A stretch of DNA of 10,627 nt, taken from positions 1 to 10,627 of the forward strand of contig JACRLA010000135.1 in assembly GCA_016215145.1 (NCBI GenBank), given 5' to 3'. Source of the DNA: Chloroflexota bacterium (GTDB lineage Bacteria > Chloroflexota > Anaerolineae > Anaerolineales > VGOW01). Position numbers and translations under genes: made by a program. This document shows positions 6,793 to 10,627 of the stretch, in pieces; positions within the stretch are counted from its first letter, which is position 1, and each line of letters opens with the position of its first letter. The notes below the pieces were generated by a model. It ran no database searches, was not told where the DNA came from, and worked only from the letters and a program-made list of their open reading frames with translations.

Positions 6793-6811
6793 CATTGTAA
6801 AATGACGCCGG

Positions 6812-7102
6812 ATGCTTTCTGCAACGCCGACACTCACTAAAATTATTCATGTCGCAATCACCGATGACACGCTCTCCGTTGATCTCGAAGATGGACGCTC
6901 GATTGACGTACCCATCGGGTGGTATCCGCGATTAGCTTACGGCACCTCCGACGAGCGTGCCAATTTTCAGATCAGCGGCGCAGGTTATGGAATTCACTGG
7001 CCTGATTTAGATGAGGATCTCGGCGTAGAGGGTATTTTACTCGGCAAGAAGTCGAGTGAAAGCCGTGCTTCATTTGAACGCTGGCTGAAACAACGACAAT
7101 AA
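6812..7102 (+). CDS. DUF2442 family small protein
   Basis: This 96-residue protein matches the DUF2442 pattern: DDTLSVDLEDGRSIDVPIGWYPRLAYGT (about 18-45), then NFQISGAGYGIHWPDLDEDLGVEGILLG (about 51-78). The WYPRL and GIHWPxLDEDL blocks are the hallmarks. DUF2442 proteins are often found beside DUF4160 partners in toxin-antitoxin-like pairs, but no such partner is present here, so the function stays unknown. The start at 6812 is the only ATG in frame after TGA 6803-6805. The Shine-Dalgarno site is 19 nt away, which is unusual. The gene is transcribed divergently from the SDR and ends 2 bp before a strong terminator hairpin. It appears to be monocistronic. Confidence 0.85.
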   Translation: MLSATPTLTKIIHVAITDDTLSVDLEDGRSIDVPIGWYPRLAYGTSDERANFQISGAGYGIHWPDLDEDLGVEGILLGKKSSESRASFERWLKQRQ

Positions 7103-7104
7103 CT

Positions 7105-7140
7105 AAAACTGACGGGCTTATCAACCCGTCAGTTTTTATT
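7105..7140. terminator. Rho-independent terminator, apparently bidirectional
   Basis: AAAACTGACGGG at 7105-7116 pairs perfectly with CCCGTCAGTTTT at 7125-7136, giving a 12-bp stem with an 8-nt loop. On the plus strand TTTTTATTTT follows, ending the DUF2442 transcript. On the minus strand the stem ends in TTTTAGTT, 4 nt beyond the stop of the ABC exporter operon. One hairpin therefore serves both converging genes. Confidence 0.9.
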
Positions 7141-9189
7141 TTACGCCGTCACCGCTTCCGCGTTGCGCCCGTTGCCGCCCACTTCCACCTTGTGCCCATC
7201 TTCGCGGCGGAACTGACTCATATACAAGTTGTAGTAGAAACCTTTCTGCTCTAACAACTCTTCGTGCTTGCCGCGCTCGATAATCTCACCTTTGTTCAAC
7301 ACCAAAACCAAATCGGCATTGCGGATAGTAGAGAGACGATGAGCGATGACAAAACTGGTGCGTCCTTGTAACAGTTGATCAAACGCTTTTTGGATCAAAC
7401 GCTCGGTGCGAGTATCAACACTAGAAGTCGCTTCATCCAAGATCAAGATACGCGGATCGGCGAGTGCGGCGCGGGCAATTGAGATCAATTGACGCTGACC
7501 CTGACTCAAACCACTGCCGCGCTCGCCCAAAACGGTTTCGTATTTTTGCGGCAAGCGTTCAATGAAGGTGTCGGCGTGCGCCAGCTTCGCCGCCGCGATC
7601 ACGTCGGCATCAGTTGCGGAAGGCCGCCCAAAGCGGATGTTATCCATGACACTCGCGCTGAACAAAAATGAATCTTGCAACACAATGCCGATCTGCCGTC
7701 GCAAACTTTCGGCGGTCACGTCACGCACGTCAATGCCATCAATCTTCACCGAGCCGCTCGTTACATCGTAGAAGCGCGGAATCAAATTGATGATCGTCGT
7801 CTTACCCGCGCCGGTCGGTCCCACAATGGCAATCGTTTGCCCTTCTTTCGCTTTGAAGTTCACACCGTGCAGCACCGGTGTGCCAACTTCGTATTCCGCC
7901 GCCGCATTTTCGAATTCGACTTCACCGCGAATCGGCGGCATCACCTTAGCATTTTGTTTATCAACAATGGCGGGTTTTTCATCCAACAAAGAGAAAATGC
8001 GCTCGCCACCGGCAATCGCGCTTTGAATGTTCGTCCACATCACCGCCATTTGTTGAATCGGTTGATTGAAGCGTTGGACGTAAGCGAGGAAGGTGATGAC
8101 GAGTCCGAGTGAGACCGTCGTGCCGAAAAATGATTCGCCACGCAACAAAAGGACGCCGCCGATGCAGGTGACAACCGCCAGCCCCAAATAACCGAAGGCT
8201 TCCAGCGTAGGCGCCAGCGCCGAGGTGAAGGCGACGGCGCGCACGTTAGCGTCGCGGTTGGCGGCGTTGGTCACTTTAAAGTTTTCGATATTTTCTTCGG
8301 CGCGATTAAAAGCTTGCACTTCACGCACCGCCGAGATTGTTTCTTGCAGTTCGGCGTTGACGCTGCCCATCTCTTTGCGCGTTTTTCGGAAGGCGGTCCG
8401 CGCTTGACCAGAAAAGTATTGCGTGGCGATGATCATAAATGGCAGAGTGATGCTGCTCAACAAAGCAAACGGCACGCTCTTCGCCAGCATGTTGTAAATG
8501 ATCCAAACCAATAACAACACGCCGCCCGCCACTTGCACCAAAGCGAAACCCAACGCTTGCTCAATCGCCGAAGCATCATTGGTGATGCGGCTCATCAAGT
8601 CGCCTGCTTCGTGTTCGGCGTAATAGCTGAGCGAGAGGCGATGGGCATGTTCAAAAACATCCACGCGCATCTGACGTAAAACGTGTTGCCCCGACCAGGT
8701 CATGGTGAAGAACGTCATACCGGTCAACACCGCGCCGCCGACATACAAGCCAATGACGATTAAGATCAAGCGACCCAAGCCCGCCAAACGATCATCGGTG
8801 GTCATATCGGTTAAAGTTTTTGTGGGCGATTTAAAATCATTGGCGCTGAAGATCGTTTTGATCACCCACTGCGTGCCGCTCAGTTCCGAAACATCTGATG
8901 AGAGCCAGCAGTTTGAAGTGGCGCTGCTCGTTTGAGTCTGCGCGCCGGGCAGGCTGCTAAGTGAACTGCCGGAGGCCGGAGTCAAATAACAATCCACGAT
9001 CTGCCCGATGATCTCCGGCGAGGTGACTTGCATCCAGGTCGAGGTGATCACCAATAGAGCCGCCAGCACTAGCATGTACCAATAGGATTTAAAGTAGACG
9101 CCAAAGCGCACCAATGTCTCGCCCAAATTTTTGGGTTTGAGCATTTCTTGACTCATGACGCGCCGAAGTTGTTCTTGATTGCCAAACAT
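7141..9189 (-). CDS. ABC exporter half-transporter, catalytic-site subunit (TMD-NBD)
   Basis: This 682-residue type IV ABC exporter subunit has six membrane helices in about residues 35-400 and an NBD in about 424-660. The NBD has Walker A GPTGAGKTT (457-465, Lys463), Gln505 in the Q loop, signature LSQGQ (561-565), Walker B ILILDE with catalytic Glu586, D-loop SSVD, and switch His617 in IAHRLS. The altered signature combined with intact Glu and His matches the active partner of heterodimeric exporters such as TM288 or BmrD. It should pair with the product of the gene upstream on the same strand. Residues about 67-137 form a long Ser/Thr-rich extracytoplasmic insert between TM1 and TM2, with Cys67 and Cys94. 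AAGGAG at 9197-9202 lies 7 nt before the ATG at 9189, fixing the start. The exported substrate (drug, lipid or peptide) cannot be deduced. Confidence 0.93.
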   Translation of the reverse strand: MFGNQEQLRRVMSQEMLKPKNLGETLVRFGVYFKSYWYMLVLAALLVITSTWMQVTSPEIIGQIVDCYLTPASGSSLSSLPGAQTQTSSATSNCWLSSDVSELSGTQWVIKTIFSANDFKSPTKTLTDMTTDDRLAGLGRLILIVIGLYVGGAVLTGMTFFTMTWSGQHVLRQMRVDVFEHAHRLSLSYYAEHEAGDLMSRITNDASAIEQALGFALVQVAGGVLLLVWIIYNMLAKSVPFALLSSITLPFMIIATQYFSGQARTAFRKTRKEMGSVNAELQETISAVREVQAFNRAEENIENFKVTNAANRDANVRAVAFTSALAPTLEAFGYLGLAVVTCIGGVLLLRGESFFGTTVSLGLVITFLAYVQRFNQPIQQMAVMWTNIQSAIAGGERIFSLLDEKPAIVDKQNAKVMPPIRGEVEFENAAAEYEVGTPVLHGVNFKAKEGQTIAIVGPTGAGKTTIINLIPRFYDVTSGSVKIDGIDVRDVTAESLRRQIGIVLQDSFLFSASVMDNIRFGRPSATDADVIAAAKLAHADTFIERLPQKYETVLGERGSGLSQGQRQLISIARAALADPRILILDEATSSVDTRTERLIQKAFDQLLQGRTSFVIAHRLSTIRNADLVLVLNKGEIIERGKHEELLEQKGFYYNLYMSQFRREDGHKVEVGGNGRNAEAVTA

Positions 9190-9202
9190 TCCATTTCTCC
9201 TT

Positions 9203-9251
9203 ACGCAATACGGAATACGAAATACGTATTGCGTGTTGCGTATTCCGTATT
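9203..9251. repeat. Palindromic repeat (AATACGGAATACG type) between the exporter genes
   Basis: AATACGGAATACG at 9207-9219 pairs exactly with CGTATTCCGTATT at 9239-9251 (13/13). A second, mutually exclusive pairing joins ACGCAATACG at 9203-9212 with CGTATTGCGT at 9225-9234 (10/10), and AATACGTATT at 9221-9230 is itself a palindrome. The element fills most of the 61-bp gap, touches the last base of the upstream gene's stop codon on one side and abuts the Shine-Dalgarno of the downstream gene on the other. It could modulate readthrough or mask the ribosome binding site. There is no run of T residues typical of a terminator. Confidence 0.75.
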
Positions 9252-10627
9252 TATTTAACTGCTTCTAAAATAGCCACTGCTTCTTCCGCCTTGGCGTCAC
9301 TCACCAGTTGTGAGTTGTAAATCTCGGCGTAGATCGGGCTATCTTCCATTAAGTCTTCGTGCTTGCCGCGCGCCACGATCTCGCCTTTATCCAAGACTAA
9401 AATCTGGTCGGCGTTGATCACGGTGCTGATGCGTTGGGCAATGACAAAACTGGTGCGACCTTTCATCAAACGATCTAAGGCTTTTTGAATCACCGCTTCA
9501 GTTTGTAAATCTACACTGCTGGTCGAGTCATCTAGGATCAAAATATGCGGATCGAGCAACAAGGCGCGGGCGATGGCGATGCGCTGCTTTTGTCCGCCGC
9601 TCAAGGTGGTGCCGCGTTCGCCGACGGGCGTATCGTAACCTTGTGTAAACGACGTGATGAAATCGTGCGCCGCCGCCGCTTTCGACGCCGCGATCACTTC
9701 ATCCATTGAGGTTTCAGGTTTGCCAAAAGCAATGTTGTCGCGGATGGTGCCACTGAAAAGATTCGTCTCCTGCAACACAATGCCGATCTGCGAGCGCAGT
9801 GAATCGAGAGTCACATCGAGTAGATCGTTGCCATCAATAGTGATCTTGCCTTGCGTCGGGTCGTAGAACCGAGGCAGAAGATTGATGATGGTTGTTTTGC
9901 CGGAGCCGGTAGCCCCGAGCAGGGCAACCGTCTCGCCCTTCTTCGCCTCGAATGTCACATTCTTCAACACGGGGTCGCCGCCACCGAAATATCTAAACGT
10001 GACGTCTTCAAATTTCACATTACCTTTAACGGATGGCAAGGTGAGCGCATTGGCTTTATCCACCACGTCATTCTTGGCGTCAAGAATTTCAAAAATGATG
10101 AAGAGATAGATCAGATACAAACTGAACTCTTGCCACTCGCCCAACGTCAACGTGCCGCCGATCATTTGCCGTCCACCGAAATACAGCGTGGAGGCTTGCC
10201 CCAAGTTGGCGATGAGGAAGACGAGCGGGAAGAGAAAGACAAAGATGCGCGTGACGGTGAGTTGTTGATTCAAAACGTCGTCCGCCGATTTTTTAAATTT
10301 AACTTGTTCCTGCGCTTCGCGCGTGAAGGCTTTGATCACTTTGATGCCCGCCAGATTTTCTTGCAAGATCGTGTTGAGCGCGGAAAGTTTTTGTTGGACT
10401 TTTAGAAATAGCGGCTGGCTGATCATGCCGAAGAACATGAAGAGGACGAGCGCGACAGGCAGCACCGGGATCGCCGCCCACGCCAGTTGAGCGTTGGTGC
10501 TGAACAAAATGATCATCGTGCCAACGAGCAAGATGATCGCGCCGACGAGCTGCAATAAACCTTGCCCGATGAAGAGGCGGACCTTCTCCACGTCGTCGGT
10601 GGCGCGCACCATGAGCTGACCTGTTTG
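9251..10627 (-). CDS. ABC exporter half-transporter, degenerate-site subunit, 5' end outside window, TM6 region shortened
   Basis: The frame is open to the right edge (QTGQL precedes the Met codon at 10612), so the true start is outside and about 458 codons are visible. Numbering from that Met, the membrane domain remnant runs to about 175 and the NBD from about 198. The NBD has Walker A GATGSGKTT (233-241, Lys239), Gln281, canonical signature LSGGQ (337-341), Walker B ILILDD with Asp362 at the catalytic position, and Gln393 in IAQRIS at the switch-His position. Both substitutions mark the non-catalytic nucleotide site of heterodimeric exporters such as TM287 or BmrC. Compared with the neighbouring subunit, about 21 residues are missing between SLYLIYLFI and IFEILD, in frame, removing the end of TM6 and the link to the NBD. 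It is the upstream gene of the minus-strand pair, with its stop 61 bp before the next start. Confidence 0.9.
   Translation of the reverse strand, partial: QTGQLMVRATDDVEKVRLFIGQGLLQLVGAIILLVGTMIILFSTNAQLAWAAIPVLPVALVLFMFFGMISQPLFLKVQQKLSALNTILQENLAGIKVIKAFTREAQEQVKFKKSADDVLNQQLTVTRIFVFLFPLVFLIANLGQASTLYFGGRQMIGGTLTLGEWQEFSLYLIYLFIIFEILDAKNDVVDKANALTLPSVKGNVKFEDVTFRYFGGGDPVLKNVTFEAKKGETVALLGATGSGKTTIINLLPRFYDPTQGKITIDGNDLLDVTLDSLRSQIGIVLQETNLFSGTIRDNIAFGKPETSMDEVIAASKAAAAHDFITSFTQGYDTPVGERGTTLSGGQKQRIAIARALLLDPHILILDDSTSSVDLQTEAVIQKALDRLMKGRTSFVIAQRISTVINADQILVLDKGEIVARGKHEDLMEDSPIYAEIYNSQLVSDAKAEEAVAILEAVK

Noticed and set aside
9851..10405. 184-codon open frame on the plus strand opposite the exporter gene
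   Set aside because: It is antisense to a clear ABC exporter, has no ribosome binding site I could see, and its composition is shadow-like.

Overview
The window looks like a stretch of bacterial chromosome, most likely from a Chloroflexota (Anaerolineae-like) organism. This lineage call is an inference. It rests on a LysM/GH99-like secreted protein with Thr-rich linkers, a lipoprotein with a Pro/Ala/Thr-rich tether, a heterodimeric ABC exporter with a Ser/Thr-rich outside loop, and intergenic fillers (a GGGAAACA-type purine tract, a TACGCAATACG-type palindrome and a CGTCATTGCGAG-type palindrome) that I associate with such genomes. There is no rRNA, tRNA, CRISPR array, transposase or phage gene.

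Left part, plus strand (1-5764). A short region bounded by 14-bp inverted repeats precedes a secreted 485-residue protein with two LysM modules and a GH99/GH71-like domain. A purine-rich repeat tract joins it to four tightly packed genes: a PhnD-like solute-binding lipoprotein, a membrane sensor histidine kinase, an ABC-2-type ATPase and its permease. The junctions are a 1-nt overlap (TAATG), a 23-nt overlap and a 4-nt overlap (ATGA), so the four are probably co-transcribed and translationally coupled. No ABC importer permease accompanies the binding protein and no response regulator accompanies the kinase. This makes the set a candidate ligand-sensing and export module rather than a classical phosphonate importer, and it is the best candidate here for a poorly described system.

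Middle part (5775-7140). A minus-strand short-chain dehydrogenase converges on the permease with a 10-bp gap. Its divergent upstream region carries a nested palindromic MITE/REP-like repeat. A small plus-strand DUF2442 gene follows and ends in a strong, apparently bidirectional terminator.

Right part, minus strand (7141-10627). Two ABC exporter half-transporters (TMD-NBD) form an operon. The upstream gene runs off the right edge of the window. Its NBD has the degenerate Walker B (Asp for Glu) and switch residue (Gln for His), while the downstream gene has the catalytic Glu and His, as in heterodimeric exporters of the TM287/288 and BmrCD type. The upstream gene also appears to lack about 21 residues, in frame, at the end of TM6 where the membrane domain joins the NBD. 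This is either a real lesion or variant, or an assembly error. A perfect palindromic repeat sits between the two genes.
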